Positions 15,832 through 24,695 of a stretch of 42,150 nt of DNA are shown piece after piece. The position numbers and the translations under genes were made by a program. Within the stretch, counting starts at the first letter, position 1. Each line of letters begins with the position of its first letter. The notes beneath the pieces are model-generated. The model was given only the letters and a program-made list of their open reading frames with translations, searched no databases and had not been told where the DNA came from. The stretch lies in contig NZ_MUBM01000370.1 in NCBI RefSeq assembly GCF_002154505.1, positions 1-42,150 of the forward strand. The letters run 5' to 3'. This stretch comes from Streptomyces carpinensis. GTDB lineage: Bacteria > Actinomycetota > Actinomycetes > Streptomycetales > Streptomycetaceae.

Positions 15832-16790
15832 CGGGCAGCCTCCTTGGGCTGGTCGGGGATGCCGGCGCCGCCGGTCAGGGCGAAGAAGACGTCGTCGAGG
15901 TCGGGGGTGTGCACGGTCAGCTCGTCGGCCTCGATGCCCTCCGAGTCCAGCCGGTCGAGGATGGAGCGCAGCTCGCGCTGACTGCCGTCGCTGGGGATCC
16001 GCAGGGCGAGGGACTCCTCGTCCCGGGAGGCGTCACGCAGGGCGGAGGCGGCGCTCCGGTACGCGGCCGGGTCGGTGAAGCGGAGCCGCACGTGCCCGCC
16101 GGGGACGATCCGCTTCAGCTCCTCGGCGGTGCCCTGGGCGGCGATCTCGCCGTCGTGGAGCACGGCGATGCGGTCGGCGAGCTCGTCGGCCTCCTCCAGG
16201 TACTGGGTGGTGAGGAAGACCGTGACGCCACCCGTGACGAGCTCGCGGATGATCTGCCACATGTTGTGCCGGGAGCGCGGGTCGAGGCCCGTGGTCGGCT
16301 CGTCGAGGAAGATGATCCGCGGGCCTCCGACCAGGGTCATGGCGATGTCGAGGCGCCGCTTCATGCCGCCGGAGTAGGTCGAGGCGGGCTTCTTGGCGGC
16401 CTCGGTGAGGTCGAAGCGTTCCAGCAGCTCGGCGGTGACCTGCCGTCCCTCGCGCTTGGAGAGGTGGTGCAGGTCCGCCATGAGGAGCATGTTCTCCTCG
16501 CCGGTGATCAGGCCGTCGACGGCGGAGAACTGTCCGGTGACGCCGATCGCGGCGCGCACGGCCTGCGCGTCGGTGGCGAGGTCGTGGCCGCCGACACGGA
16601 TCCGGCCACTGGCCGGATCGGGCGGAACGAGGGTGGAGAGGATCTTGACGGCGGTGGTCTTGCCGGCGCCGTTCGGTCCGAGCAGGGAGAAGATCGTTCC
16701 TTCCGGGACGGCCAGGTCGACGCCGTCCAGGACGGTCTTGTCGCCGTAGGACTTGCGCAGCCCGTTCGCCGCGATGGCCAGGTCGGTCAT
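15828..16790 (-). CDS. ABC transporter ATPase (DrrA-like)
   Basis: A 320-residue ATPase with Walker A GPNGAGKTT (38-46), Q-loop VTGQF (Q87), signature YSGGMKRRLDIA (139-150) and Walker B IIFLDEPTTGLD (159-170). The 'GGMKRRLDIA' form of the signature, 'LDPRSRHNMW' after Walker B, and the ~80-residue C-terminal extension are those of the DrrA subfamily of drug and antibiotic exporters. It starts 30 bases after the DUF4097 gene and overlaps the permease gene by four bases. The partner permease is encoded immediately downstream. Confidence 0.93.
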   Translation of the reverse strand: MTDLAIAANGLRKSYGDKTVLDGVDLAVPEGTIFSLLGPNGAGKTTAVKILSTLVPPDPASGRIRVGGHDLATDAQAVRAAIGVTGQFSAVDGLITGEENMLLMADLHHLSKREGRQVTAELLERFDLTEAAKKPASTYSGGMKRRLDIAMTLVGGPRIIFLDEPTTGLDPRSRHNMWQIIRELVTGGVTVFLTTQYLEEADELADRIAVLHDGEIAAQGTAEELKRIVPGGHVRLRFTDPAAYRSAASALRDASRDEESLALRIPSDGSQRELRSILDRLDSEGIEADELTVHTPDLDDVFFALTGGAGIPDQPKEAAR

Positions 16791-16820
16791 GAGAGGTGCC
16801 CCCTTCTGCCGGCTGCGGAT

Positions 16821-17513
16821 CTACAGGCTGCGGGCGGTGATGTCGCCGTGGGCGGTGGTCGCGTGGATGTTCAGGCCGGCGGCGCCGCCGTCGGTGTTCT
16901 CGAGCGCGTTGTCGATCCGGCCGTGGGTGGTGCCGGCGTCCAGGGAGGCGGAGACTCCGCGGGCGGCGCCCACGGAGATGTCGCCCTGCTGGGTGCGCAG
17001 CGTGACCGTGCCGCGCACGGCCTCGGCGATGTGGAGGTCGCCCTTCTGAGCGCTGATCTCCGCGGGGCCGCCCAGCCGGCCGACGGAGACGTCACCGGCC
17101 TGGAGGGTGAGGCGGGCGCTTGCGGTCTCGTCGAGCTTGACCGAGGCCTGCGCGCCCTCGAAGACGACGTCGCCGAGCCGTCCGACGCCCCGGAGTTCGG
17201 CGAGGGCCGCCTTCGCCTCGACGCGGGAGCCGGCGGGCAGCTGGACGGTCACCTCGACGGATCCGGAAGGGCCGAGGAACCGGTTCTTCGCCGGCTGGGC
17301 CTCGATCCGCAGGACGCCGTCGCCGTATGCGACCTCGGTCTGCTCCGCCGCCTTCACGTCGCGGCTCTTGGAGGTGCCCGCGGGCAGGATCTCGACCGTG
17401 GTGTCGGCCCGGTCGGCGGCGATGAACCGGATGCGTCCCGCGGGGATGTCGAGGACGGCCGAGACCGGGGCGGGGGTGTCGAACCTCTGCGTCGCGCTCT
17501 GGGTCTTGTGCAT
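16821..17513 (-). CDS. DUF4097 beta-helix protein
   Basis: A 230-residue protein made of repeated short beta strands (GDVSVGRLGG, GDLHIAEAVRG, GDISVGAARG, GDITARSL). This is the DUF4097 right-handed beta-helix pattern found next to many ABC-2 exporters and phage-shock-like regulators. The ATG at 17513 follows GGAGCGCAC; the longer frame from 17564 lacks a ribosome site. No signal peptide or membrane helix is present, so it is cytoplasmic, unlike some DUF4097 proteins that carry an N-terminal anchor. It is the first gene of an operon with the DrrA/DrrB-like exporter and is presumably a scaffold or regulator of it. Confidence 0.85.
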   Translation of the reverse strand: MHKTQSATQRFDTPAPVSAVLDIPAGRIRFIAADRADTTVEILPAGTSKSRDVKAAEQTEVAYGDGVLRIEAQPAKNRFLGPSGSVEVTVQLPAGSRVEAKAALAELRGVGRLGDVVFEGAQASVKLDETASARLTLQAGDVSVGRLGGPAEISAQKGDLHIAEAVRGTVTLRTQQGDISVGAARGVSASLDAGTTHGRIDNALENTDGGAAGLNIHATTAHGDITARSL

Positions 17514-17556
17514 CGTGCGCTCCTTCGTCCCGTCGTTTCTGATGACGGAAACGCTA

Positions 17557-17680
17557 CGTTGCATTCATAGGTGCAGCAAGATATTCGTTGCGCAAACTCA
17601 GCATCTACGCAGGTGAAAGCCGAGAAATCGTTGCAACGGTGTAGGATTTAACGCAACAGACTCTACCTTGCTCGTTGCAA
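17557..17680. promoter_or_regulatory. Cluster of five GCAACG-type boxes
   Basis: CGTTGCA at 17557, CGTTGCGCAA at 17586, the palindrome CGTTGCAACG at 17629, AACGCAAC at 17650 and CGTTGCAA at 17673 lie between the start of the DUF4097-ABC operon and the sulfite oxidase gene. Spacings are 21-43 bases. On the minus strand TTGCGC, about 18 bases, then TATGAA could be the operon promoter, overlapped by the boxes. This looks like a repressor-binding array. The regulator itself is not encoded next to it. Confidence 0.5.
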
Positions 17681-17774
17681 TGAATGTAGGTGAACGCTAT
17701 ATCGAAGAGCTCGGACGCACGCCGCCCAGCGGACCTCACGGAGGCCGAGAAGTGGTGCCTCCAAGGTGGCGTAG

Positions 17775-18884
17775 GTGGCCGATGTGGTGGACATTGACCG
17801 CATGGGCATATGGGACAAACGTGACGACATGCTTGTGCACCAGGAGGAGCCCTACAACGCCGAAACGCCTCCCGGCGCCCTCGCAGCTCCGATCACCTCC
17901 CTGGACGCCTTCTACTGCCGCAACCACGCGCCGATCCCCCGCATCGACTCCGCGAGCTGGCGGCTGCGGGTGGAAGGTCTGGTCGATCGTCCCCTGGAAC
18001 TGTCCATGGACGATCTGCGCCGCTTCACCGAGCGGACAGTGGTGGCGACACTGCAGTGTGCGGGCAACCGCCGCGCCGATCTGATGGAGGTCCGTGACAT
18101 ACCCGGCCAGGTCCCCTGGGGCCCGGGAGCCGTCTCCACCGCGCGATGGAGCGGGGTGAGCCTGGCGGACGTGCTGGCCGAGGCCGGAGTGCGGCCGCAA
18201 GCGGCCCACATCGCCTTCACCGGCGCCGACGTGTCACAGCAGGCCGACCCGCCCCAGCCCTTCGGCGGCTCCATACCGATGACCAAGGCGGCCTCCGGCG
18301 AGGTGCTCCTGGCCTGGGCCATGAACGATCAGGCGCTGCCCGCCGCACACGGCGCCCCCCTGCGCGTGGTCGTCCCCGGCTGGATCGGCGCCCGCAGCGT
18401 CAAATGGCTCGAGCGCATCGGCGCACAGGCCGAGCCGACCGGCAACCACTTCCAGACCGAGTACAGCGTCCTGCCCCCCGAAGCCGACCCCGAGGCCGTC
18501 GGACCGGGCGACGGCATCACGCTCGGCCCCGTCGCCATCCACTGCGCCATCCTGCGGCCCGGCGGGAACGAGCGTGTGGCCGCCGGACCGACCGAGGTCA
18601 GCGGGTTCGCCTTCGCCGGGGAGAACCGAACGGTGGCACGTGTGGACGTCTCCGCCGACCACGGCAGCACCTGGACCCATGCCGACCTCGATCCCCCGGA
18701 GAGTCCCTGGACCTGGCAGCACTGGCGCACCGTGCTCACCCTGCCCCCGGGCGAGACCGAGCTCGTCGCACGCGCCTGGGACTCCACCGCGGCCGTGCAG
18801 GCCGAGTCCCCGGTGACCGTCTGGAACCCCCGGGGGTACGCCAACAACGCCGCGGCTCACGTGCGCCTCACATGCCGTCCCTGA
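17775..18884 (+). CDS. Sulfite oxidase, molybdenum cofactor dependent
   Basis: A 369-residue enzyme of the sulfite oxidase family, which oxidises sulfite to sulfate. The molybdopterin domain includes ATLQCAGNRR, with C95 as the molybdenum ligand and R100 nearby. GWIGARSVKWLERI contains the conserved Arg/Lys of the substrate pocket. The C-terminal immunoglobulin-like dimerisation domain spans about 240-365 (RVDVSADHGSTWTHADL, WTWQHWRTVL). It has no heme domain and no twin-arginine signal, so it is a plant-type, cytosolic form with an unknown electron acceptor. The start is a GTG 8 bases after AAGGTGG; an internal ATG at MGIWDKRDDML is possible. It is divergent from the DUF4097 operon. Confidence 0.9.
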   Translation: MADVVDIDRMGIWDKRDDMLVHQEEPYNAETPPGALAAPITSLDAFYCRNHAPIPRIDSASWRLRVEGLVDRPLELSMDDLRRFTERTVVATLQCAGNRRADLMEVRDIPGQVPWGPGAVSTARWSGVSLADVLAEAGVRPQAAHIAFTGADVSQQADPPQPFGGSIPMTKAASGEVLLAWAMNDQALPAAHGAPLRVVVPGWIGARSVKWLERIGAQAEPTGNHFQTEYSVLPPEADPEAVGPGDGITLGPVAIHCAILRPGGNERVAAGPTEVSGFAFAGENRTVARVDVSADHGSTWTHADLDPPESPWTWQHWRTVLTLPPGETELVARAWDSTAAVQAESPVTVWNPRGYANNAAAHVRLTCRP

Positions 18885-18910
18885 CCGGGCGCCGTGTGCG
18901 GCGGTCAGGG
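18879..18910. terminator. Hairpin between convergent genes
   Basis: CCCTGACCG and CGGTCAGGG form a 9-bp stem with a 14-base loop. The left arm includes the stop codon of the sulfite oxidase gene. It has no T-tract. It lies between this gene and the convergent beta-propeller gene and may act on both. Confidence 0.45.
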
Positions 18911-19013
18911 CCACCACGGCTCCGGCGGCCGCCTCCGCAGCGCCGTCCGGCGCCACACCGTCCTCCGGCCTCTCCCCGCGCGAGCCGCCTCCCTCGCCGG
19001 GACGGGCCGACGA

Positions 19014-20417
19014 TCAGCGGCCGGTGACCTGTGGGGCCCACTCGCAGGCCGCCATCGCCGCCTCCAGTACGGCGCGTTCGGTCGCCGTGAGGGGGTAGGT
19101 GGCCGCCGTGCCGAGGGAGGGGTCGAGGTGTGGGCGGACCCGGTCCGCGTCGGCGGGGTTCAGGCTGAGCACCGGCTTCACCAGGATGTTGAGGGGGTGC
19201 TCCAGGTCCTGGACGACGGTGGAGTAGAAGGCGTCCGAGCCCCGGGTGGGGATCGCCAGCCCGCCCTCGTAGACCGCAAGCCGTCCGTAGGGCGCCGACA
19301 CGAACTTGCCGATGGCGCGCGAGCCGCGCAGGTCGTCGTCCTTGTTGTCGGGGCCCGTCGGCACCAGGAACTCCGGAGAGCCGGTGCGCTCGAGGGTGGA
19401 CATGTCGTAGTGGTAGTTGACGTTGCCTCCCTCCGCGACCAGCAGGTCCCAGGAAGCCACCGGGTTGAGCCGGAAGATCGTGCGCGGTGTGGAGTCCCAG
19501 CCCGAGTACAGGCCCCGGATACGGCCGCCGATGATCTGCCAGCGGTACAGGCCCTTCTCCCAGCCGGCGGTGACGATGGAGTCCCCGGTGAAGGTGATCG
19601 CGTTGAACTCGCCGTGCCGCACGGACTCCATCACGAGGTCGTACAACGGCTGCAGTCTGCTGTCGGTGACCAGCAGCCGGGAGCCCTCCGCGAAGGCGAT
19701 CCGGGTGCCGGTGGCGTCGACGGCGAACAGGTCGGCGCGGCGCAGGCCGTAGTCCCGCAGATCGAGCTGCTCCTGCTCGCCGTCGGCGACGGCGAAGGCG
19801 ACGCCGAGCAGCTTGGTGCCGACCACCCACCCCGTGGCGGTCGGCTCCACGACCGCGTCCAGCAGCCCGCCTCCCGAGGCGAGGACGGCCTCCCGGCCGG
19901 GGGTGTACTCCACGATCTCCGTGTCGCCGCGGTAGCCGCCGCTGTCGAACTCACGTCGGGCGATGACGGTTTCGCCGTCGAGCGCGCACAACGACCAGTG
20001 CTGCGCGGGTCCTTCGTACAGTGTGTTCCGCACGCCCGTGCGGTCGACCGTGACGACGCGGGAGGTGTGCGGGTCCCGGCCCCTGGTGTCGAGCGCCAGC
20101 ACCGGATGGCGGACGCAGAAGCCGGCCGGGTTCGCGAAGCCCATCGTGGTGGGCAGCGTCACGGTCGTACGGCGGAACAGGTCCGTGCCGAGCCGGGCCG
20201 CCTCCTTGGTGTCGATGGCGGTGAGCACGGCCGCGAGCCGGGCGTCCGCGTCCGACGGCGGGGTCCACTTGCGGAGCTTGAGATGCGCCGCCGCGACCGC
20301 CGCCTGCGGCAGCGGCGAGGACAGGATCTGCCACCACAGGGTGCGCCAGTCGCCTTTGCGTGCCAGCTTGCGTGCCTGACCGGCCGGATCCGAGCCACCG
20401 CTGATACGTGGGATCAC
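19014..20417 (-). CDS. Beta-propeller-like protein of the trypsin-NACHT operon
   Basis: A 467-residue protein with a helical N-terminal 90 residues and then repeated strand-turn units such as RIAFAEGSRLLVTDS, AITFTGDSIVTAGWEKGLYR and GRLAVYEGGLAIPTRG. These read as a WD40/Kelch-like propeller of about six or seven blades. I do not recognise a named family. The GTG start follows GGGGAGG. It begins 67 bases after the stop of the trypsin-NACHT-HEAT gene on the same strand, so it is probably co-transcribed and could be a sensor or target-binding partner of that system. That role is inference. There is no signal peptide or membrane segment. Confidence 0.7.
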   Translation of the reverse strand: MIPRISGGSDPAGQARKLARKGDWRTLWWQILSSPLPQAAVAAAHLKLRKWTPPSDADARLAAVLTAIDTKEAARLGTDLFRRTTVTLPTTMGFANPAGFCVRHPVLALDTRGRDPHTSRVVTVDRTGVRNTLYEGPAQHWSLCALDGETVIARREFDSGGYRGDTEIVEYTPGREAVLASGGGLLDAVVEPTATGWVVGTKLLGVAFAVADGEQEQLDLRDYGLRRADLFAVDATGTRIAFAEGSRLLVTDSRLQPLYDLVMESVRHGEFNAITFTGDSIVTAGWEKGLYRWQIIGGRIRGLYSGWDSTPRTIFRLNPVASWDLLVAEGGNVNYHYDMSTLERTGSPEFLVPTGPDNKDDDLRGSRAIGKFVSAPYGRLAVYEGGLAIPTRGSDAFYSTVVQDLEHPLNILVKPVLSLNPADADRVRPHLDPSLGTAATYPLTATERAVLEAAMAACEWAPQVTGR

Positions 20418-20484
20418 CCTGCGTCGCCTCCCCGTTGGTGCGCATCCGCGACCGGACGCCGTACGGACGCGCTTTCCCGCTGCG

Positions 20485-23400
20485 TCACACCGAGAACCAT
20501 CCGCCCGGTCTGATGTCCACGCCGAGTCTCCGCAGCGTGGCCTCCTTCAGCTTCGGGTCGAAGTCGCCGATGGCGCTGGCCGCGTGGACCCGTACGGAGC
20601 GTCCGGCGTCCGGCGAGTCCGCCAGCTCCCGCAGGAGGCGCAGCCCCTCCTCCCGGTCCACGCCCGCCAGTGCGCGCGCGGCGCTCACCCGCCTCTCGCC
20701 GGTCGCCCCGGCGACGTGCTCACGCAGCAGGAGCAGCCCTGCCTCCCGGTCACGGCGGGCCAGCAGTACGGCGGCCTGGAGGCGCGGTCCGGCGTCCCAG
20801 CCGGGTTCCCGGGCCAGCCCGGCCAGCAGCGGTTCGCCCTGGGCCGGTTCGTAGTGGGCTAGTTCGGCCGCCGCCCGCAGCCGGTGCTGGGCTTCCTGGC
20901 CGGTGCCGCGGGCGATGACGCCCAGGATCCGCACCCCCTCCTCCCGGTCGTGCTGCGCGAGCAGCACCGCGGCGTCGCAGCCGTAACGGCCGGGCAGGGC
21001 GCCGTCGGCGAAGTCACGCAGCAGGGGGACACCGGCGGCGTCGTAGCGGGCGAGCCGGTGTGCGGCCTCGACGCGGTAGCCGACGTCGACGCGCTCGTCG
21101 CGGGCGATGCGTTCGAGGAGCAGCGTCGCCTCGGTGCGTTCCTGGTCGCCCGGGTCGGCGAACGCGGCCAGCGCGTCGGCCGCGAACACCCGGCAGTCCG
21201 CGAAGAAGTGCGCGTCGGCGGCGAACCGGCGCAGCCAGTCGGTTCCGGAGGCCCGGTCGTGGGCGCGCAGTGCTACGGCGGCCTCGACGCGGGCCAGGTG
21301 GGGGCAGTGGGGATGGGCGACCAGGGCGCGCAGCCGGGCGGTGCCGCCGGGCGTGTCGTGCTCCGCGAGCCGCGCGGCGGCCTGGGCGCAGTAGCGGGAC
21401 GTGGTGTCGTCGGCGAACCGGGTGAGCAGTTCGGTGCCCGTCTCCCGGTCGGCGTGCGCCAGGTAGGCCGCCGCGCCGATCCGCAGTTGCAGGGCGAACG
21501 ACGGGTCCCGGGCGAAACCGCGCAGCAGCTCGGTGCCGCGGGGATCGTGGCCGGCCAGCGCGGCCGCGGCGTTGACCCGGTCGATCGGCACGGAGTCGGG
21601 GTCGGTCGCCATGTCGTGCAGACGGCGCTGCTGCGCGGGCAGGTGGGCGAGTGCCGTATGGGTCTGCTGCCAGTCCTGGACGACCGGGGACGTGCCCGGC
21701 TCCCGCTCGTCCGGGTGCTGCCACAGCTTCTCGAGAATCCGGTCGCGGGTCTCGTCGTCGCACATGCCCTCCGCGAGCAGCCACGCGGCCTGCTCCACCC
21801 GCCGGGGGTCGGCGGCCAGCCGGCGGGCCAGCTCGCGCTGCAGCTCGGCCGGCTGACGATCGAAGGCGAACAGCGCGGCGACGCGGGTGTCGGCATCGGC
21901 CAGGGCGTCGCCCCAGGCGTCCGGGCCGTTGCCGAGGCGGCCCCGGAAGTGCTCCGCGGCCAGGTACTCGGCGAACGTGCGGTGCAGGAACCGGGGATCC
22001 GGCCCGTGGACGTCGACGACGAGTCCGGTGGCGTCGAGGAGCGCCGCGACCGTGCGGTGCGTGGACGGGTCGTCGTCGTCCTGCCGGCCGGTCAGCAGCC
22101 GGGCGGCGGCGCGGGGTAACGGCGTGCCGTCCCGCAGGTAGGTGTCGGCCAGATCCCCGAGGAGGCCGCGCAGGGCGGTGGTGACGGAGGCGTGACCGGG
22201 CGCGTCCCGAGCGTAGCGCTCGCGCAGCCGGCCGAGGAGTTCCTCGACACGGTCCCGCAGCCAGGGCTCGTACGGGTCCTGCCGCTGCGGGAAACGGCCG
22301 AGGAACTCCGCCACGGCGCGCGCGTACAGGTCGACGCGGCGGCCCCGCAGGTGCGGCTGCCCGCCCGGGTCGAAGTACTGGCCGACCGCCAGCTGCGCGA
22401 GCAGGGGCAGCCGGACCAGGTCGAGTACGTTGCTCGCGCGCACGTACGCCAGGAACTCCGCGGCACGGACCGCGGCCCGCTCGTGGATCACGGGGTCGGC
22501 GAGCCGGTCGGCGCCGCCCGTCTGATGGGCCATGACGAACCGCTGCAACTGCTCGTCGGAGAACGGCTGGAGGCGGAACTCCGTGACGCCGACGCTGGTC
22601 AGGCTGCGCCAGGTGCTGTCGTGCAGACTGCGGGTGGACAGCATCAGGCGCCGCTCCATGCCGGGCCCGCCGGTGCTCTCCCGGGCCGTGGTGAGCAGTA
22701 GCTCCATCACCTGCCGCCAGTCCTCGGGCCGGGTCACCTCGTCCAGCGCGTCGACCAGTACCAGGACCCGGGCGCCCGGCACGGGCGGGCCGGCCTCCAG
22801 CAGAACCCGCGCCCGGGGCCGGACGGCCGCGGCGACGGAGTCCCTGCCCACCAGTTCGCGCGCGGCGATCCGCAGCGGCAGCAGCGGCCCGAAGGGGGCC
22901 TTGGCGGGCTCCTGGCCCCGGGGCGCGGTGCGCCACCACCGCCAGGCGGTGACCTCCACGTGCTCCAGCAGGCTGGACTTGCCCACGCCCGGCTGGCCGG
23001 TGACGACGATGTGCCGGACCGTGGGGTCGGTGAGGAGACGGCCGACGGACACCGGCTGCCCGGTGACCCGGAGGGGGTGGCGGCCCTCGCTCCCCGGGGA
23101 GGGCGGCCCGGCCGGGCCCTCGGCGTCCCGGTCCGTGGTCGTGTCGAGGTACTGCTGGGTGTAGACGCGGGCCAGCTCCCCCGGCTCGGCGGCCCGGTAG
23201 GAGAGGCCGCCGCGGTCGCGTACGGCGTCGGCCGCGGGCGCGGCGTCGAGCAGCTCGGGCGGGAGCAGCGGGCGACGGCGCCGCAGCTGCCAGGCGCGTA
23301 CCGGGGAGGTCCAGGACGCGGCCGTACGGCGGGGCGGCGGGATGTCCGCGGGTGCGGAGCGGCTCGGCTCCGGCCGTTCGACCCGGCCGTGTGCCCATAC

Positions 23401-24123
23401 GCCCGCTCCGCCGGCCCACCGGATCCAGGCCGTCAGGCCCGGATCGTCCGCGAACGCCGCCGCGGGTACGGCCCGCAGCTCGGCGACCGGCCCGGACCGC
23501 CCGCCGGCGTCGGCGGTGACGATGCCCACGAGCCGGTCCCCGGCGAACAGCGCCGCACCGGACATCCCCGCCCAGCCGCTGCCCGGGGTGGGCCGGGCCA
23601 GCGCGCTGGTCGTGATGACCCACTGCCCGGACCGTACGCCGGACAGCGGATGCACGATCCCGCTGAACTGCCGTGACTCGCGCATCCCGCTCACCACGTC
23701 GTGGTCGGGGAAACCGACGGCGGTGACGTCGACCGGGTCGGCGGAGGTGAGATCGGCCCAGTACGTCGGCGCCCACCCGGCCCGGGACGCGGGCTGGTGG
23801 ACGTCTGTGACCAGCAGCAGCGCCATGTCGCACTCCGGCCGCCACCAGACGGTCACCGCGTCACGGAAGGAATGCCCCCTGCGGGCGTCCGCCAGAGCCC
23901 GCACCCGGCATCTCGCGCGGTCGCGGGCCAGCTCGTCCAGGGCCGCCGGTGACAAGGGGCGACGCGGCGGCGGTTCGCCGGGCGCGGGCTCGCCGTCGCG
24001 GGCGGTGCCCCCGACGGCGTGCCAGACCGTGAGTACGAGCTGCGGCGTGACGAACCATCCCGAACCAACCGTTCTGGCGGAGGGATCGAACACCTCGGCG
24101 ACACGCTCGGCGCTCAACGGCAC
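20485..24123 (-). CDS. Trypsin-NACHT-HEAT NLR-like protein
   Basis: A 1212-residue fusion. Residues 1-235 are a trypsin-like serine protease with the triad visible as H35 (LTVWHAVGG), D99 (PECDMALLLV) and S188 (GWAGMSGAALF). Residues about 350-660 form a NACHT/STAND NTPase with Walker A VVTGQPGVGKSS near 374-384 and Walker B VLVLVDALDE (453-462). A helical stretch follows. Roughly residue 870 to the end consists of ten or more HEAT-like repeats of about 30 residues (R..AA..LA..D...G..LLR). This is effector-switch-sensor order, as in eukaryotic NLRs and bacterial Avs/bNACHT defence proteins. The GTG start follows GAGGGGG, 13 bases after the trypco2 stop. Proteolysis triggered by ligand binding to the repeats is inferred. 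Confidence 0.9.
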   Translation of the reverse strand: MPLSAERVAEVFDPSARTVGSGWFVTPQLVLTVWHAVGGTARDGEPAPGEPPPRRPLSPAALDELARDRARCRVRALADARRGHSFRDAVTVWWRPECDMALLLVTDVHQPASRAGWAPTYWADLTSADPVDVTAVGFPDHDVVSGMRESRQFSGIVHPLSGVRSGQWVITTSALARPTPGSGWAGMSGAALFAGDRLVGIVTADAGGRSGPVAELRAVPAAAFADDPGLTAWIRWAGGAGVWAHGRVERPEPSRSAPADIPPPRRTAASWTSPVRAWQLRRRRPLLPPELLDAAPAADAVRDRGGLSYRAAEPGELARVYTQQYLDTTTDRDAEGPAGPPSPGSEGRHPLRVTGQPVSVGRLLTDPTVRHIVVTGQPGVGKSSLLEHVEVTAWRWWRTAPRGQEPAKAPFGPLLPLRIAARELVGRDSVAAAVRPRARVLLEAGPPVPGARVLVLVDALDEVTRPEDWRQVMELLLTTARESTGGPGMERRLMLSTRSLHDSTWRSLTSVGVTEFRLQPFSDEQLQRFVMAHQTGGADRLADPVIHERAAVRAAEFLAYVRASNVLDLVRLPLLAQLAVGQYFDPGGQPHLRGRRVDLYARAVAEFLGRFPQRQDPYEPWLRDRVEELLGRLRERYARDAPGHASVTTALRGLLGDLADTYLRDGTPLPRAAARLLTGRQDDDDPSTHRTVAALLDATGLVVDVHGPDPRFLHRTFAEYLAAEHFRGRLGNGPDAWGDALADADTRVAALFAFDRQPAELQRELARRLAADPRRVEQAAWLLAEGMCDDETRDRILEKLWQHPDEREPGTSPVVQDWQQTHTALAHLPAQQRRLHDMATDPDSVPIDRVNAAAALAGHDPRGTELLRGFARDPSFALQLRIGAAAYLAHADRETGTELLTRFADDTTSRYCAQAAARLAEHDTPGGTARLRALVAHPHCPHLARVEAAVALRAHDRASGTDWLRRFAADAHFFADCRVFAADALAAFADPGDQERTEATLLLERIARDERVDVGYRVEAAHRLARYDAAGVPLLRDFADGALPGRYGCDAAVLLAQHDREEGVRILGVIARGTGQEAQHRLRAAAELAHYEPAQGEPLLAGLAREPGWDAGPRLQAAVLLARRDREAGLLLLREHVAGATGERRVSAARALAGVDREEGLRLLRELADSPDAGRSVRVHAASAIGDFDPKLKEATLRRLGVDIRPGGWFSV

Positions 24124-24136
24124 GTCCGGGTCCCCC

Positions 24137-24460
24137 TCAACGCGGCTCGCCGTCGACGTCCGCGCTCACCCGCACGGGCCCGTCGTCGCGCGCCGCCACC
24201 GGGTTGAGTGTGAGCGACAACCGATGCGTCGTCTCCGACGCCGCCTTCGCGGCCGCGCCGAACGACACCACCCCGAACCGCAGCCCGCCGTCACCCGATC
24301 CCTCACGGGTGATGGCGAGCGCCAATTCGATGTCCACCGGCCCGAGTTCGAATCGCAGGGGCTGTCCGTCGCCCTGGGCCATCGCCGCCGTCAGCTCGGC
24401 CCGCAACGCCTCGATCGTCTCGGCCAGCCCTCCGGCAACAGCCACGCTCTCACTGCCCAT
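24137..24460 (-). CDS. Trypco2 family protein
   Basis: A 107-residue protein that I recognise as a trypsin-co-occurring domain (trypco2). It has GLAETIEALRAELTAAMAQG, then PLRFELGPVDIELALAITRE and LRFGVVSFGAAAKAA, ending in a strand HRLSLTLNPV. The family is named for its genomic coupling to trypsin-fold conflict proteins and is thought to recruit or regulate the protease. The ATG at 24460 follows AGGGG; the longer frame upstream is spurious. It is the first gene of the operon, with the trypsin-NACHT-HEAT gene starting 13 bases after its stop. It is small and soluble with no obvious catalytic residues. Confidence 0.85.
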   Translation of the reverse strand: MGSESVAVAGGLAETIEALRAELTAAMAQGDGQPLRFELGPVDIELALAITREGSGDGGLRFGVVSFGAAAKAASETTHRLSLTLNPVAARDDGPVRVSADVDGEPR

Positions 24461-24695
24461 CAGTCGACCCCTGTGATAACTCGGCCCGCGGCTACCGTGC
24501 ACAGCTCCATGATGACACTCATGTGCCCTTGTGCAGGGTCGAGTTGGGCAGCCGGAACTCACGGACGCCTGTCCGGGGTGGGGGCCGGTTCCTGCCCGCG
24601 GAGGAAGTGCCGGATCGGGGTCTCGGCGCCGGGGCCGAGGCATCCGTTCCGCGGGCGACGCGGTCGGCGCCCGGCCCCCTGCCCGACCGAGATCC

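Noticed and set aside
15822..17570. A 582-codon plus-strand frame over the ABC ATPase and DUF4097 genes
   Set aside because: Antisense shadow of genes with clear Walker motifs; the composition is that of a GC-bias artefact.
21014..23845. A 943-codon frame overlapping the trypsin-NACHT gene on the same strand
   Set aside because: Arg/Ala/Gly/Pro-rich out-of-frame product; the other frame carries the intact protease and NACHT motifs.
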